This document shows positions 38,957-52,801 of a DNA stretch of 64,000 bases, one piece after another. Numbering within the stretch: the first letter of the stretch is position 1; each line of letters starts with the position of its first letter. The stretch comes from Edwardsiella piscicida. Its GTDB lineage: Bacteria > Pseudomonadota > Gammaproteobacteria > Enterobacterales > Enterobacteriaceae. Below the pieces are notes generated by a model. It searched no databases and was not told the origin of the DNA. It worked only from the letters and a program-made list of their open reading frames with translations. Made by a program: the position numbers and the translations under genes. The stretch spans positions 2,460,240-2,524,239 of the forward strand of contig NZ_MPNU01000001.1 of assembly GCF_001896205.1 (NCBI RefSeq). Reading direction: 5' to 3'.

Positions 38957-41900
38957 TCAGTCATAGTCGCCAGACGGCGGCGCCAGCACCTCACGGTTAC
39001 CGTTGTGCCCCTGCGGGCTAACGATCCCCTGCGCCTCCATCTGCTCCACGATGCGCGCCGCCCGGTTATAGCCGATACGGAACTGGCGCTGCACCCCGGA
39101 AATCGACGCCCGACGCTTGTCGATCACGAACGCGACGGCCTGATCGAACAGCGGATCCAACTCATCGTCGCTGTCCAGCCCCGCGCCGCCGCCTTCGCTG
39201 TCATCGCAGGCGGTAATGCTGTCAATATACTGTGGACGCCCGCGCGCCTTCCAGTCCTGCACCACCGCGTGAACCTCTTCGTCGCGCACAAAGGCGCCAT
39301 GCACGCGCACCGGCGTCGAGGTATTGGGCGGAATATACAGCATGTCGCCCATCCCCAGCAGGGATTCGGCGCCGCCCTGATCCAGGATGGTGCGCGAGTC
39401 GATCTTGCTGGAGACGGTAAAGGCGATACGGGTCGGAATGTTGGCCTTGATCAGGCCCGTGATCACGTCGACCGACGGACGCTGGGTCGCCAGCACCAGG
39501 TGAATACCCGCCGCGCGTGCCTTCTGCGCCAGGCGGGCGATCAGCTCTTCGACCTTCTTGCCCACCGCCATCATCAGGTCGGCGAACTCGTCCACCATCA
39601 CCACGATATAGGGCAGCTTTTCCAGCGCCGGCGGCAATGCGTCCATACTGTCGCCCGGCCGCCACAGCGGATCGGGGATCGGACGGCCCATCGCCTCGGC
39701 CTGGCGCACCTTATCGTTATACCCGGCCAGGTTACGAACCCCGAGCGCGGACATCAGGCGGTAGCGCCGCTCCATCTCGCCGACGCACCAGCGCAGCGCG
39801 TTGGCCGCGTCCTTCATATCCGTGACCACCTCGGTCAGCAGGTGCGGGATGCCTTCGTAGACCGACAGCTCCAGCATCTTCGGGTCGATCATGATAAAGC
39901 GCACTTCGTCCGGCGTGGATTTGAACAGCATGCTCAGGATCATCGCGTTCACCCCCACCGACTTACCGGAGCCGGTCGTACCGGCCACCAGCAGGTGAGG
40001 CATGCGGGCCAGATCGGCGATCACCGGCTGACCAGCGATATCCTTACCCAGCACCACCGTCAGCGGTGAAGGGCTCTCGCGGAACTGCGGGCAGTCGAGC
40101 ACCTCGCGCAGGTAGACGGTCTGGCGATGCTTGTTTGGCAGCTCCAGACCCACGTAGGGTTTACCTGGGATCACCTCCACCACGCGAACCGCCACGGCCG
40201 ACAGGGAGCGCGCCAGATCGCGCGATAGGTTGGAGATACGCGCCGCTTTCACGCCCGGCGCCAGATCCAGCTCGAAACGGGTGATCACCGGCCCCGGCGA
40301 AATACCGACCACCGCGGCCTTAACCCGATAGTCCGCCAGGCGCGCCTCTACCAGCTGCCCCTGCTGCTCCAAGGCAAACATATCGACCGGCTCGGCGTTA
40401 GCCGGCGGCGACGTCAACAGATCCAGGGTCGGCAGCGGCGTCGTCGGCTTATGCAGCGGTCGCTCGTCGCGCATCAGGAAGGGATGAACCAGCCCGGCCA
40501 TCGGCGCCTGCGCGGCGGCGGGCGGCTCTGGGGGCGCGACGGCGGGCGGCGCGCTCTCCGGCGGCGGCGTAAACAGCGGCTCCTGCGGCCCATCGTCCAC
40601 GGCGCTAAAATCGGCAAAGCCGAAGGCGGGCGCCGGCTGTTCGGCCTGCGCCAGCGCCTCGTGGGCGGAGAACGACATCAGCCCGCCCTGCGGCGGCACG
40701 GCGACCGTCTGGGGCGCCGGGATCGCCTGCGCTGCCGGCGTGCCGCGATCCCGACCTTCGTCGGCATCGCCATAGCGCTGCTGCTGCGCGGCCAAAAACT
40801 CGCGCTGCAGGCGACTTTGCTCCAGCGCGCGCTCATCGTCGTCCTCGTGCAGGTAATCCTGCCCATAGCGGGCCCGCTGCTGGCTGACAAAGGCCTCGCG
40901 CAGCGCGGCCTGCTCTCGCAGCGCCGCACGCTCGGCCTCATCCTCTGCCGCTGCGGCAACCGGATGCGCCTGCGGCGCTGAGTAGGCGGAGAACGACGGC
41001 AGCGATGCCGTCTCAGGCGCGGCGCCACCGGCCCCGGTGGCCAGCGCCGAGGCCTGGGCAAAGATGGACTGACCGGCCGCGGCGGTGCTCTCCTGCCCCA
41101 GCGGCGTCACCTGCAGCGGCGGCGTCTGCTCCAGCTCGGCCTGCGCCTCCTGTGCGCGGCGCTCCTGGGCCTCACGGCGGGCGCGATCCTCCGCTATCCG
41201 CTGTGACGGCAGCTTGATCCCCAGCGATGCCAACTCGCGGCGGGTCGGAATACGAACCGGGTTCGGGCGCGGCAGCTCGGGACCGATGCCCTGCTTCACC
41301 TGCACTCCGCCGTCCAGCGCATCGATAGCCGGGGTAAAGGCCGCCGCGGAGGCCACCGCGGCCAAGGTGGCCGACTCATCGTGACGGCTGGCGGCCCCAA
41401 ACACCGGCAGATCCGGCGACAGCCCCGGATTGAGATAGGGAAGATCTGCCGCGCCAGGCGCAGCGTTCGTCTCATCGACGCTCGGCGTAGACCACTGACC
41501 GAGCGGCGGCTCGGCGTCGCGCGACGGGTGGAGACGCCCGGACGTTGCCGGACGCGGCGCGGCCGGAGACGGCGTATGGGGACGATCCTCCGGCAGGGTA
41601 AACGAGTACATCGGGGCGATCGGCTCACTGCTTTCCGGCTCGCTGGCGCTGAAGGTGAACGGCGCCGTATCGACGCCCGCCGCAGCGGCGTGCGGCGCTG
41701 TCGGCGACGCGACAAACTGCTGATCGCTCGACGCGTGCGGCGCTGCTGGCGACGCGGCAAACTGCGGATCGCTCGACGCGTGCGGCGCTGTCGGCGACGC
41801 GGCAAACAGCGGATCGCTCGACGCATGCGGTGCTGCCGGCGACGCGGCAAACAGCGGATCGCTCGACGCGTGCGGCGCTGCCGACGACGCGGCAAACCGC

Positions 41901-43087
41901 GGATCGCTCGACGCGGCAAACTGCGGATCGCTCGACGCATGCGGCGCTGCCGATGACGCGGCAAACCGCGGATCGCTCGACGCGTGCGGCGCTGCCGACG
42001 ACGCGGCAAACAGCGGATCGCTCGACGCGTGCGACGCTGTCGGCGACGCGGCAAACCGCGGATCGCTCGACGCGTGCGGCGCCGCCGGCGACGCGGCAAA
42101 CCGCGGATCGCTCGACGGCACGGCGGCGGAAACCGCGGCAGGCGTCACCGCGATACCCGGAGCGCTAAGCACCGCGGCGGCAGCGGCCGTCGCCAAGGCC
42201 GTATCAGGGTCATCCTGCGCCTGCGGCGGCGCGTCATCCACCTGCGCCAGCGGACGCAGGCCCTTCATTTCCGGCGCGGCGTCGGACGCATCATCTGACG
42301 CCCGCAGACCGGACAGCAGCGGATCGTCCGCCTCGCCCAACAGCGGATCGACGACGCGGTGCGCCTCCGCCGCCGGCGTATCGATATCGGCGACGCGACG
42401 CTCATCCGCGTCGTAGGCATCCGCGTCGTATACCTCGGTGTCGTCGTCATCGTCCGTCCGCACATCGCGGCGCGAGCGGTTGCTCATCAAGGTCAGACCG
42501 CCGAGCAGCAGCGCGCCGAGCTTCTCCGCGATGGTCAACCATGACCAGCCGGTGAACAGCGACAGCCCCACGGCCCAGGCGCCCAGCATCGCCAGCGTAG
42601 CCCCAATGCTGCCCAGCAGCGGCAGCACCACGCTACTGATCAGACTGCCGATCACGCCGCCGGAGGCGAAGTAGTACAGATCATCGACGTTCAGCGCCGC
42701 CAGCCCACAGGAGGCGATCACCAGCGCTAGCATGCCGATCAGGCGCAGGGCGATGGCAAAGTAGTCCACATGGCCACTGTCGTCGCGCTTACGGTAGGCT
42801 ACCCAGCAGAGGATCACCATGATCGGAGGAATGGCATAGGCCAGTACGCCAAAGACGAAGAACAGCGTATCGGCCATCCAGGCGCCGGCGCCGCCGCCGA
42901 TATTGTGGATCGGCTCATGCCAGGCGGTCTGCGACCAGCTGGGATCGGAGGGATCGAACGTCACCAGCGATGCCATCATATACACAGCAAACAGCGCTAC
43001 CAAAATCAGCAGCACCTCATACACTCGCCGTCCGCCGCTCACGTGCTTCAGGGTAACTTCTTTTTCTTCTGTATATTCCTGGCTCAA
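38957..43087 (-). CDS. ftsK: DNA translocase FtsK with an expanded repeat-containing linker
   Basis: FtsK coordinates division with chromosome dimer resolution at dif. The protein is 1376 residues (E. coli 1329). Order: four membrane segments (about 20-190), a long low-complexity linker (about 200-870), the RecA-like motor with [20 protein letters not shown] (Walker A) and [13 protein letters not shown] (Walker B), and the C-terminal gamma winged helix ([20 protein letters not shown]) that reads KOPS and activates XerD. It starts with TTG at 43087 (SD GGAGAG upstream) giving [13 protein letters not shown]. The linker holds ten copies of a 15-residue motif SSDPxFAASxxAPHA, described separately. 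Between lrp and lolA, as in E. coli. Confidence 0.97.
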   Translation of the reverse strand: MSQEYTEEKEVTLKHVSGGRRVYEVLLILVALFAVYMMASLVTFDPSDPSWSQTAWHEPIHNIGGGAGAWMADTLFFVFGVLAYAIPPIMVILCWVAYRKRDDSGHVDYFAIALRLIGMLALVIASCGLAALNVDDLYYFASGGVIGSLISSVVLPLLGSIGATLAMLGAWAVGLSLFTGWSWLTIAEKLGALLLGGLTLMSNRSRRDVRTDDDDDTEVYDADAYDADERRVADIDTPAAEAHRVVDPLLGEADDPLLSGLRASDDASDAAPEMKGLRPLAQVDDAPPQAQDDPDTALATAAAAAVLSAPGIAVTPAAVSAAVPSSDPRFAASPAAPHASSDPRFAASPTASHASSDPLFAASSAAPHASSDPRFAASSAAPHASSDPQFAASSDPRFAASSAAPHASSDPLFAASPAAPHASSDPLFAASPTAPHASSDPQFAASPAAPHASSDQQFVASPTAPHAAAAGVDTAPFTFSASEPESSEPIAPMYSFTLPEDRPHTPSPAAPRPATSGRLHPSRDAEPPLGQWSTPSVDETNAAPGAADLPYLNPGLSPDLPVFGAASRHDESATLAAVASAAAFTPAIDALDGGVQVKQGIGPELPRPNPVRIPTRRELASLGIKLPSQRIAEDRARREAQERRAQEAQAELEQTPPLQVTPLGQESTAAAGQSIFAQASALATGAGGAAPETASLPSFSAYSAPQAHPVAAAAEDEAERAALREQAALREAFVSQQRARYGQDYLHEDDDERALEQSRLQREFLAAQQQRYGDADEGRDRGTPAAQAIPAPQTVAVPPQGGLMSFSAHEALAQAEQPAPAFGFADFSAVDDGPQEPLFTPPPESAPPAVAPPEPPAAAQAPMAGLVHPFLMRDERPLHKPTTPLPTLDLLTSPPANAEPVDMFALEQQGQLVEARLADYRVKAAVVGISPGPVITRFELDLAPGVKAARISNLSRDLARSLSAVAVRVVEVIPGKPYVGLELPNKHRQTVYLREVLDCPQFRESPSPLTVVLGKDIAGQPVIADLARMPHLLVAGTTGSGKSVGVNAMILSMLFKSTPDEVRFIMIDPKMLELSVYEGIPHLLTEVVTDMKDAANALRWCVGEMERRYRLMSALGVRNLAGYNDKVRQAEAMGRPIPDPLWRPGDSMDALPPALEKLPYIVVMVDEFADLMMAVGKKVEELIARLAQKARAAGIHLVLATQRPSVDVITGLIKANIPTRIAFTVSSKIDSRTILDQGGAESLLGMGDMLYIPPNTSTPVRVHGAFVRDEEVHAVVQDWKARGRPQYIDSITACDDSEGGGAGLDSDDELDPLFDQAVAFVIDKRRASISGVQRQFRIGYNRAARIVEQMEAQGIVSPQGHNGNREVLAPPSGDYD
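41687..42115 (-). repeat. 45-bp tandem repeat within ftsK
   Basis: Nine full 45-bp units and one shortened 24-bp unit lie head to tail in frame, encoding SSDP(R/L/Q)FAAS(P/S)(A/T)(A/S)(P/S)HA. Variation is mostly at the residue after SSDP and in the ASP/ASS triplet, so neighbouring units are nearly identical at DNA level, which suggests recent expansion by slippage or unequal recombination. The short unit (SSDPQFAA) is the fifth in protein order. Because all units are multiples of 3 bp, copy-number change would leave the frame open. Confidence 0.93.
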
Positions 43088-43240
43088 GAAAGGCTCTCCA
43101 GGGTCCTGTTTTCTGCCATTGCGTGCAGCCTAAGCTGCATGCCCGCCATAAGAACAGCGCCGAGGCGTCGCCCGGCGCTGAAACTGTATACATACACAGG
43201 AGTGTACCCAAATTATTGCGGCTTTGCACCTGTCCGCGCG

Positions 43241-43735
43241 TCAGCGCGTCTTGATCACCAGGCGGTTGCTCTGCTTCACCTCTTCCATCACCACATAGGT
43301 GCGGGTATCGTTCACCCCCGGCAGACGCAGCAGGGTCTCCCCCAGCAGCTTACGGTAGGCGGACATGTCCGGTACGCGGGTCTTCAACAGATAGTCGAAG
43401 TCACCGGAAACCAGGTGACACTCCTGGATCTCCTCCAGCTTCTGCACCGCGGTATTGAACTGTTCAAACACATCCGGCGCTCCGCGATTCAGCGTGATCT
43501 CGACGAACACCAGCAGGGATGCATCCAGATAGTGCGGATTCAGCAGCGCGGTATAGCCCTGAATGAAGCCCTGCCGCTCCAGTCGGCGCACGCGCTCCAG
43601 GCACGGCGTCGGCGACAGCCCCACGCGCTTGGAAAGCTCGACGTTGGAGATACGGCCATCTTTCTGTAACTCATTCAGGATATTACGGTCAATACGATCC
43701 AGATCCTTACCAGGGCGTTTCTTATTGTCTGCCAT
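43241..43735 (-). CDS. lrp: Leucine-responsive regulatory protein
   Basis: Lrp is a global feast-famine regulator of amino acid metabolism, fimbriae and transport. The 164-residue protein matches E. coli almost completely: MADNKKRPGKDLDRIDRNIL, the winged helix-turn-helix (NVELSKRVGLSPTPCLERVR) and the RAM effector domain (GDFDYLLKTRVPDMSAYRKL). ftsK is 153 bp downstream. Upstream lies a long gene-free region, consistent with the long regulated leader of E. coli lrp. Confidence 0.99.
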   Translation of the reverse strand: MADNKKRPGKDLDRIDRNILNELQKDGRISNVELSKRVGLSPTPCLERVRRLERQGFIQGYTALLNPHYLDASLLVFVEITLNRGAPDVFEQFNTAVQKLEEIQECHLVSGDFDYLLKTRVPDMSAYRKLLGETLLRLPGVNDTRTYVVMEEVKQSNRLVIKTR

Positions 43736-45411
<1,676 letters not shown>

Positions 45412-45424
45412 TCTTGACCTATCG

Positions 45425-45450
45425 GGGCCGCCGTCGGCGGCCCGCATTTT
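45425..45450 (+). terminator. Terminator after trxB
   Basis: An 8-bp stem GGGCCGCC / GGCGGCCC with 3-base loop followed by GCATTTTA lies 14 bp past the trxB stop. The remaining gap to cydD holds the cydDC promoter. Confidence 0.7.
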
Positions 45451-45633
45451 ACGCACGCTTCTCCTTTGGCAGCAGAATTTACGGCGGCTTGGTTTCAACT
45501 CCTTGAGCAGCGTTGTAATATCGAGTGCGGCGTCGACCCGTGAGTAGTCCGACGCTACCGTTCAGCCTGCCGTACGCCTGTGCTCCGGGCCTGATCTCTA
45601 CTTCACCTGCATCAGACTAGACACCATCGCTTA

Positions 45634-47433
45634 ATGAATAAACAACGACAACGCGAACTCACGCAGTGGCTGAAACAGCGCAGTCGCCCGGCCCAGCGCT
45701 GGCTCCGGCTCTCCATGCTGCTCGGCCTGCTCTCCGGGCTCCTGATCATCGCCCAATCCTGGCTACTGGCAACCCTGCTGCAGCGGCTGATCATTGACCA
45801 TACGCCGCGCGGCGACCTCGTGCAGGACTTCGCCCTGCTGATCGTCGCCATCGCGCTGCGCGCGCTGCTGGGCTGGCTGCGCGAGCGCGTCGGCTTTCGC
45901 TGCGGACAGGTGGTCCGCCGCGAGATCCGCGCGCTGGTGCTCAACCGCCTGGCGCAGCTGGGGCCAGCCTGGATCCAGGAGCAGCCCGCCGGACACTGGG
46001 CGACGCTGATCCTGGAGCAGATCGAGGAGATGCAGGATTTCTACGCCCGCTATCTGCCGCAGATGGCGCTGGCCGTCACCATACCACTGCTGATCCTCGC
46101 CGCCGTCTTCCCCATCAACTGGGCCGCCGGGCTGATTCTGTTCGCCACCGCGCCGCTGATCCCGCTGTTTATGGCGCTGGTCGGGATGGGCGCCGCCGAT
46201 GCCAACCGGCGCAACTTTCTGGCGCTGAGCCGCCTGAGCGCCAACTTCTTAGATCGCCTGCGCGGTATGGAGACCCTGCGCCTGTTTCACCGCGCCCGCG
46301 CCGAGACTCAGCATATCGCCCAGGCCTCTGAGGATTTTCGCAAACGCACCATGGAGGTGCTGCGCCTGGCGTTCCTCTCCTCTGCGGTGCTGGAATTCTT
46401 TGCCTCCGTCTCCATCGCCGTGGTGGCGGTCTACTTCGGTTTCTCCTACCTCGGTGAGCTGAACTTTGGCCACTACGACCGCGGCGTAACCCTGTTCGCC
46501 GGCTTTCTGGTCTTGATCCTGGCGCCGGAGTTCTTCCAGCCCCTGCGCGATCTGGGGACGTTTTACCACGCCAAGGCACAGGCCATCGGCGCCGCCGAGG
46601 CGCTGGTGACCTTCCTCGACGCCAGCGATGAGGCGCAGCCGGCGCCGGACAGCGCGGCGACGGCAGACAGCGCAACGGTCAGCGCAACGGTCAACGACCG
46701 CCCCCTGACGCTGGAGGCGCACAACCTGGAGATCCTCTCGCCGCAGGGCAAGGTCTTGGCCGGTCCCCTTAACTTTCGCATCAGCGCCGGTGAGCGCATC
46801 GCGCTGGTCGGCTATAGCGGCGCGGGCAAAAGCTCGCTGATCAACCTGCTGCTCGGCTTTCTACCCTACCGCGGTGAGCTGCTGATCGATGGACAGCCGC
46901 TGAGCGATCTGCCGCTCGCCAGCTGGCGCCGCCAGCTGGCCTGGGTCGGCCAGAACCCAACGCTGCCGCTGCCGACGCTGCGGGCCAATATCCTGCTGGG
47001 CGCCCCGCAGGCCGACGATGCGCAGCTGCAAAGCGCCGTCGAGCGGGCCTACGTCGACGAGTTTCTTCCCCTGCTGCCGCAGGGGCTCGATACCCCAATA
47101 GGCGAGGATGCCGCCCGCCTCTCCGTCGGCCAGGCCCAGCGCGGCGCCGTCGCCCGGGCGCTGATCCGCCCCTGTCGACTGCTGCTGCTGGATGAGCCGA
47201 CCGCCAGCCTGGACGCCAACAGCGAGCGTCTGGTGATGCGCGCGCTGCAGGCCGCCGCCCGCCATCAAACCACCCTGATGGTGACCCATCAGCTTGATGA
47301 ACTGGCACAGTTTGATCGTATTTGGGTTATGGAACAGGGGCAACTGGTGCAGCAGGGCGACTTCAACGCGCTCTCCCAGCAGCGCGGCAGCCCGTTTGCC
47401 ACCCTTCTCGCCACCCGCCGTCAGGAGATTTAA
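45634..47433 (+). CDS. cydD: Glutathione/cysteine ABC exporter subunit CydD
   Basis: CydD with CydC forms the heterodimeric ABC exporter needed for cytochrome bd assembly and periplasmic thiol balance. The 599-residue protein has six membrane segments in the first half and a nucleotide domain with ALVGYSGAGKSSLINLLLG (Walker A), LSVGQAQRGAVARALI (signature, with SVGQ in place of SGGQ) and [12 protein letters not shown] (Walker B). A short insertion rich in Ala/Asp around residue 340 accounts for length over E. coli (588). Confidence 0.96.
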   Translation: MNKQRQRELTQWLKQRSRPAQRWLRLSMLLGLLSGLLIIAQSWLLATLLQRLIIDHTPRGDLVQDFALLIVAIALRALLGWLRERVGFRCGQVVRREIRALVLNRLAQLGPAWIQEQPAGHWATLILEQIEEMQDFYARYLPQMALAVTIPLLILAAVFPINWAAGLILFATAPLIPLFMALVGMGAADANRRNFLALSRLSANFLDRLRGMETLRLFHRARAETQHIAQASEDFRKRTMEVLRLAFLSSAVLEFFASVSIAVVAVYFGFSYLGELNFGHYDRGVTLFAGFLVLILAPEFFQPLRDLGTFYHAKAQAIGAAEALVTFLDASDEAQPAPDSAATADSATVSATVNDRPLTLEAHNLEILSPQGKVLAGPLNFRISAGERIALVGYSGAGKSSLINLLLGFLPYRGELLIDGQPLSDLPLASWRRQLAWVGQNPTLPLPTLRANILLGAPQADDAQLQSAVERAYVDEFLPLLPQGLDTPIGEDAARLSVGQAQRGAVARALIRPCRLLLLDEPTASLDANSERLVMRALQAAARHQTTLMVTHQLDELAQFDRIWVMEQGQLVQQGDFNALSQQRGSPFATLLATRRQEI

Positions 47434-47435
47434 CC

Positions 47436-49163
47436 ATGCGCGTCCTGCTGCCGTTTTTGGCCCTGTATCGCCGCCACTGGATCCGCATGTCCCTTGGCAT
47501 GCTGCTGGCAATCGTCACTCTGCTGGCCAGCATCGGCCTGTTGACCCTATCAGGCTGGTTCCTCGCCGCCTCGGCGCTGGCCGGGCTCGCCGGTCTGGTC
47601 ACCTTTAACTACATGCTGCCCGCCGCCGGCGTCCGCGGCGCCGCCATCATCCGTACCGCCGGCCGCTACGCCGAACGACTGGTCAGCCACGACGCCACGT
47701 TTCGGGTGCTCTCCCATCTGCGGGTGTTTACCTTCAGCCGCCTGATACCGCTGTCGCCCGGCGGGCTGGCCCGCTTCCGTCAGGCCGAACTGCTCAACCG
47801 TCTGGTGGCCGACGTCGATACGCTGGATCACCTCTATCTGCGGGTGATCTCGCCGCTGCTCAGCGCCGTGGTGATCATTGCGGTCGTGGTTTGCGGCCTC
47901 GGCTGGCTGGATCTCCGGCTGGCGCTGACGCTGGGGAGCATCATGCTCGCGCTGCTGCTGGGACTGCCGACGCTGTTTTACCTGGCCGGAAAGCCGGTCG
48001 GCGCCGCGCTAACCGCCCTGCGCGCAGACTACCGCACCCAGTTGGTCGGCTGGATCCGTGCCAACGCCGAGCTGACGGTATACGGCGCCCTGGAGAGCTT
48101 TCGCCAGCGCCTGGACTACACAGAGCGGCAGTGGCAGCGTCAGCAGCAGCGCCAGGCGGCGCTCGGCGCGCTGTCTCAGGGGATCATGATCCTGGCCTCC
48201 GGCCTGACCTTTACCCTGATCCTGTGGCTGGCGGCGGCCGGCATCGCCGGCGATCCGCGTCCCGGCGCGCTGATCGCCCTGTTCGTATTTGCCGCGCTGG
48301 CCGCCTTTGAGGCGCTGGCGCCGGTCGCCGGCGCCTTCCAGCATCTGGGGCAGGTGATCGCCTCCGCCGAGCGAGTCGGACAGCTGATCGACCAAACGCC
48401 GCAGGTGCGCTTCCCCGATCCGGGGAAGACGCTGGACGACGATGCCCCCCTAACCCTGACGCTGGACGACCTGCACTTTACCTACCCGGGACAGACGCGC
48501 CCGGTGCTCAACGGCGTCAGTCTGGATCTGCGCGCCGGGGAGCATATCGCGCTGCTGGGACGCACCGGCTGCGGTAAGTCCACCCTGCTGCAGCTGCTGA
48601 CCCGCGCCTGGGACTGCGACAGCGGCGAGATCTGCCTCAACGGCCAGCCGCTTAACGCGCTGGATGAGGGGACCCTGCGCAGCGCCTGCGCCGTCGTCAG
48701 CCAGCGGGTACACATTTTCAGCGCCACGCTGCGCGATAACCTACTGCTCGCCGATCCGCAGGCCAGCGACGCGCAGCTGTGCGACGCACTGCGGGCGGTC
48801 GGGCTGGAGACGCTGCTGGAAGATCGCGCGCTGGACGCCTGGCTGGGCGACGGCGGCCGGCCGCTCTCCGGTGGTGAACAGCGACGCCTGGGCATCGCAC
48901 GCGCGCTGCTGCACCGCGCACCACTGCTGCTGCTGGATGAGCCCACCGAAGGGCTAGATGCGGAAACCGAGCGCCAGATTCTGGCGCTGCTGCGCCAGCA
49001 CTGCTGCCACAAAACCCTGTTGCTGATCACCCATCGCCTGCAGGGGCTGGCGCAGATGGATCGCATCTGCGTCATGGATGAGGGGCGGATCGTCGAGCAG
49101 GGGCGCCATGAGCAGCTGCTGCAGGCCCGCGGGCGCTACTATCAACTGTGTCAGCGCCTTTAG
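47436..49163 (+). CDS. cydC: Glutathione/cysteine ABC exporter subunit CydC
   Basis: The ATG at 47436 ([20 protein letters not shown]) follows the cydD stop by 2 bp and gives 575 residues (E. coli 573). Six membrane segments are followed by Walker [21 protein letters not shown], signature [16 protein letters not shown] and Walker [13 protein letters not shown]. It acts with CydD in the inner membrane. The longer upstream extension is inside cydD and not coding in this frame. Confidence 0.97.
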   Translation: MRVLLPFLALYRRHWIRMSLGMLLAIVTLLASIGLLTLSGWFLAASALAGLAGLVTFNYMLPAAGVRGAAIIRTAGRYAERLVSHDATFRVLSHLRVFTFSRLIPLSPGGLARFRQAELLNRLVADVDTLDHLYLRVISPLLSAVVIIAVVVCGLGWLDLRLALTLGSIMLALLLGLPTLFYLAGKPVGAALTALRADYRTQLVGWIRANAELTVYGALESFRQRLDYTERQWQRQQQRQAALGALSQGIMILASGLTFTLILWLAAAGIAGDPRPGALIALFVFAALAAFEALAPVAGAFQHLGQVIASAERVGQLIDQTPQVRFPDPGKTLDDDAPLTLTLDDLHFTYPGQTRPVLNGVSLDLRAGEHIALLGRTGCGKSTLLQLLTRAWDCDSGEICLNGQPLNALDEGTLRSACAVVSQRVHIFSATLRDNLLLADPQASDAQLCDALRAVGLETLLEDRALDAWLGDGGRPLSGGEQRRLGIARALLHRAPLLLLDEPTEGLDAETERQILALLRQHCCHKTLLLITHRLQGLAQMDRICVMDEGRIVEQGRHEQLLQARGRYYQLCQRL

Positions 49164-49192
49164 CTTACTATCACCGCGCGAGGAAATGGGAT

Positions 49193-49936
49193 ATGCGCAT
49201 CATGCAACTGGACAGACACTCGCTGGGGTTCCCGTCGCCGGAGCAGGCGCTGCACGATCCCAACGGACTGCTGGCCATCGGCGGCGATCTGCAGCCGGCG
49301 CGCCTGCTGCAGGCCTACCAGCGCGGTATTTTTCCCTGGTTCTCTCCGGGAGAGCTGATCCTGTGGTGGTCGCCGGATCCGCGGGCGGTGCTGGCGCCGC
49401 AGGCGCTGCACGTCAGCCACAGCCTACGCAAGGCGCTGCGCCGAACCGCCCTGCGGATCACCCTAAACCAGGACTTCGCCGCGGTGATCGCCGGGTGCGC
49501 GGAGCAGCGCGCCGAGGGGACCTGGATCGGGCCATCGATACAGCAGGCCTACTGCCAGCTGCACCAACTGGGTCACGCCCATTCGGTGGAGGTTTGGCAG
49601 GAAGATCGTCTGGTGGGCGGGCTGTACGGCGTCGCTCAGGGCAGCCTGTTCTGCGGAGAGTCGATGTTCAGCCGGGTCAGCAATGCCTCTAAAATGGCTC
49701 TGTGGAGCTTCTGTAGCCACTTTCAGCGCATGGGCGGCCAACTCATCGACTGCCAGGTGCTCAACGCCCACACCGCGTCGCTGGGCGCCCACGACATTCC
49801 GCGCCGCCGCTATCTGCAGCATCTGCTCGACTGCCGTCGCCAGACGCTCGACCCCCGCTGCTGGCAGCCGCAGCGTCTCGCCCTGCCCCTTCCGGCGACA
49901 ACGACAAAAACAGAGAATAGCGCCTGCGGGGGCTAA
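49193..49936 (+). CDS. aat: Leucyl/phenylalanyl-tRNA-protein transferase
   Basis: Aat adds Leu or Phe to proteins with N-terminal Arg or Lys, making N-degrons for ClpS-ClpAP, whose genes lie just downstream. With the ATG at 49193 ([20 protein letters not shown]) the protein is 247 residues; E. coli has 234, the extra being a C-terminal tail. Family segments [20 protein letters not shown] and [20 protein letters not shown] and [19 protein letters not shown] are clear. It sits 29 bp after cydC. Confidence 0.97.
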   Translation: MRIMQLDRHSLGFPSPEQALHDPNGLLAIGGDLQPARLLQAYQRGIFPWFSPGELILWWSPDPRAVLAPQALHVSHSLRKALRRTALRITLNQDFAAVIAGCAEQRAEGTWIGPSIQQAYCQLHQLGHAHSVEVWQEDRLVGGLYGVAQGSLFCGESMFSRVSNASKMALWSFCSHFQRMGGQLIDCQVLNAHTASLGAHDIPRRRYLQHLLDCRRQTLDPRCWQPQRLALPLPATTTKTENSACGG

Positions 49937-50078
49937 ACGGGGCTGTCCCCCACCGCGCGCCGCGTCAAACGGCGGCTCAGCGCCGTCGTCGACTGACGCC
50001 AAACCCCGTGCGGGGCACAGCAGAAAGATAACTTACCTTTACATAACCGAGGTTTTTCGGCATTATCTTGCCGGTTAA

Positions 50079-50327
<249 letters not shown>

Positions 50328-50428
50328 TAGGCTTCCTTCCCGCGCCGCAGGCAGCGTTAGGCCCGGTAGTGCGATCGATACCGACAGCGGCAAGACGGGT
50401 AATTCTGCTGGTTCGTTTTCCCGGCGGT

Positions 50429-50460
50429 AAAAAAAGAGCGCCTTACGGCGCTCTTTCTTT
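50429..50460. terminator. Bidirectional terminator between infA and clpA
   Basis: The stem AAAGAGCGCC-TTAC-GGCGCTCTTT is flanked by a T-rich tract on both strands (TCTTT after it on the forward strand; TTTTTTT on the reverse). It serves both convergent genes. Confidence 0.92.
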
Positions 50461-50482
50461 ATCTGTATCGATCTCCTCGACC

Positions 50483-52777
50483 TCAGTGCATCGCATCCTC
50501 GGCCTTGCGCTGCTGCGCGCTGCGAAAACGGTAGCTGAGGCTCGCGCTGCCCTCGGCCACGTCAACGCTGACCGAGCCACCGTTGACCAGCTCACCGAAC
50601 AGCAGCTCATTGGCTAACGGCTTTTTCAGGTTATCCTGGATCACCCGCGCCATCGGCCTGGCCCCCATCGCACGATCGTAGCCGCGCTCCGCCAGCCAGT
50701 TGCGCGCGGCGTCGCTGACCTCCAGCGAGACGCCTTTGCCATCCAGCTGCGCCTGCAGTTCGACGATAAACTTATCGACCACCTGATGGATGATCTCCGT
50801 CGACAGATGGTTAAACCAGATGATGTTATCCAGTCGGTTACGGAACTCCGGCGTAAAGATCCGCCGGATCTCCTCCATCGCGTCGCTGCTATTGTCCTGC
50901 AGGTTAAAGCCGATTGACTTACGCTGCGTCTCCTGCACCCCGGCGTTGGTGGTCATCACCAGGATCACGTTGCGGAAATCCGCCTTACGCCCATTATTAT
51001 CGGTCAGGGTGCCGTTATCCATCACCTGCAGCAGCAGGTTGAATACGTCCGGGTGAGCCTTCTCGATCTCATCGAGCAGCAGCACCGCGTGAGGGCTCTT
51101 GATCACCGCGTCCGTCAGCAGCCCACCCTGATCAAAGCCGACGTACCCCGGCGGGGCGCCGATCAGACGGCTCACCGTGTGCCGCTCCATATACTCGGAC
51201 ATATCAAAGCGCAGCAGCGGAATGTCCAGCGCCCGGGCCAGCTGCACCGTGACCTCGGTCTTGCCGACGCCGGTCGGCCCGGCGAACAGGAACGACCCCA
51301 CCGGACGGTGATCCTGATTCAGCCCCGCGCGGCTCATCTTAATCGCCTCGGTGAGCGCGCTGATGGCCTTATCCTGACCAAACACCAGCATCCGCAGGCG
51401 ATCGCCCAGGCTCTTCAGCACGTCGCGGTCGCTGGCGGAGACGGTTTTCTCCGGAATACGCGCGATACGGGCCACCACCGCCTCGATATCCGCCACATTG
51501 ATGGTCTTCTTACGCCGGCTCGCCGGCATCAGACGGCTACGGGCGCCGGCCTCGTCGATCACATCGATGGCCTTATCCGGCAGATGGCGATCGTTGATGT
51601 ACTTCACCGACAGATCGACCGCCGCGCGCAGTGCCTTGGCGGTGTAGCGTACGTCGTGGTGCGCCTCATACTTCGCTTTCAGCCCGTTGAGGATCTGCAC
51701 CGTATCGTCGGCGCTCGGTTCGTTGATGTCGATCTTCTGGAACCGGCGCGCCAGAGCGCGATCCTTTTCAAAGATATTGCTGAACTCCTGATAGGTGGTC
51801 GAGCCCATCACCCGGATGCGCCCCCCTGACAGCAGCGGCTTGATCAGATTGGCGGCATCCACCTGACCGCCGGACGCCGCCCCGGCGCCGATGATGGTGT
51901 GGATCTCATCGATAAACAGGATGCTGTCGCTGTCCTGCTCCAGCTGCTTCAGCAGCGCCTTAAAGCGCTTCTCAAAGTCGCCGCGGTACTTAGTTCCGGC
52001 CAGCAGAGAGCCGATGTCCAGCGAATAGAGGGTGCAGTTGGCCATCACCTCCGGCACCTCGCCCTGCACGATGCGCCAGGCCAGCCCCTCCGCAATGGCG
52101 GTTTTCCCCACCCCGGACTCCCCCACCAGCAGCGGGTTGTTCTTACGCCGGCGGCACAGCACCTGTATGGCGCGCTCCAGCTCACGATCGCGACCGATCA
52201 GCGGATCGATGCCGCCGACCCGCGCCAGCTGGTTCAGGTTGGTGGTGAAATTCTCCATCCGCTCTTCGCCGCCGGGGGCCGCCGCGGCGTCATCCCCGCC
52301 GGGAGCATCGTTCGGCCCGCCGCCCGCCGCCGGGCCGGACTCGTTCTTATGGGTGCCGTGAGAGATAAAATTGACGATGTCCAGACGGCTCACGTCATGC
52401 TTGCGCAGCAGGTAGGCCGCCTGGGACTCCTGCTCGCTGAAGATGGCCACCAGCACATTGGCGCCGCTGACCTCGCTGCGCCCGGAGGACTGCACGTGAA
52501 ACACCGCCCGCTGCAGCACCCGCTGAAAACTCAGGGTCGGCTGAGTATCACGCTCGCTGTCCCCCTGGGGAAGCAGCGGCGTGGTCTGCTCGATAAAGGT
52601 CTCCAGCTCCTGGCGCAGCGCCGCCAGATCCACCGCACAGGCCTCCAGCGCCTCCCGCGCCGCGGGGTTCGTCAACAGCGCCAGCAGCAGGTGCTCGACG
52701 GTCATAAACTCGTGTCGATGCTCGCGCGCTCTGGCGAACGCCATGTTGAGACTGAGTTCCAGTTCTTGGTTGAGCAT
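50483..52777 (-). CDS. clpA: ATP-dependent Clp protease ATP-binding subunit ClpA
   Basis: ClpA is the AAA+ unfoldase that feeds ClpP. The protein is 764 residues from the ATG at 52777 ([20 protein letters not shown]), chosen because GGGAGGTG lies just upstream; the GTG two codons earlier is too close to it. Order: N domain (1-145), first AAA+ with [20 protein letters not shown], second AAA+ with [20 protein letters not shown]. The ClpP-docking loop [10 protein letters not shown] carries IGF. The linker after the N domain ([20 protein letters not shown]) is Gly/Ala-rich. Confidence 0.98.
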   Translation of the reverse strand: MLNQELELSLNMAFARAREHRHEFMTVEHLLLALLTNPAAREALEACAVDLAALRQELETFIEQTTPLLPQGDSERDTQPTLSFQRVLQRAVFHVQSSGRSEVSGANVLVAIFSEQESQAAYLLRKHDVSRLDIVNFISHGTHKNESGPAAGGGPNDAPGGDDAAAAPGGEERMENFTTNLNQLARVGGIDPLIGRDRELERAIQVLCRRRKNNPLLVGESGVGKTAIAEGLAWRIVQGEVPEVMANCTLYSLDIGSLLAGTKYRGDFEKRFKALLKQLEQDSDSILFIDEIHTIIGAGAASGGQVDAANLIKPLLSGGRIRVMGSTTYQEFSNIFEKDRALARRFQKIDINEPSADDTVQILNGLKAKYEAHHDVRYTAKALRAAVDLSVKYINDRHLPDKAIDVIDEAGARSRLMPASRRKKTINVADIEAVVARIARIPEKTVSASDRDVLKSLGDRLRMLVFGQDKAISALTEAIKMSRAGLNQDHRPVGSFLFAGPTGVGKTEVTVQLARALDIPLLRFDMSEYMERHTVSRLIGAPPGYVGFDQGGLLTDAVIKSPHAVLLLDEIEKAHPDVFNLLLQVMDNGTLTDNNGRKADFRNVILVMTTNAGVQETQRKSIGFNLQDNSSDAMEEIRRIFTPEFRNRLDNIIWFNHLSTEIIHQVVDKFIVELQAQLDGKGVSLEVSDAARNWLAERGYDRAMGARPMARVIQDNLKKPLANELLFGELVNGGSVSVDVAEGSASLSYRFRSAQQRKAEDAMH

Positions 52778-52801
52778 GGGCACCTCCCTTCAGTTACCCG
52801 G

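Noticed and set aside
41687-42168. Possible CRISPR-like array on the basis of regular repeats
   Set aside because: Repeats are contiguous 45-bp coding units without unique spacers, in frame within ftsK.
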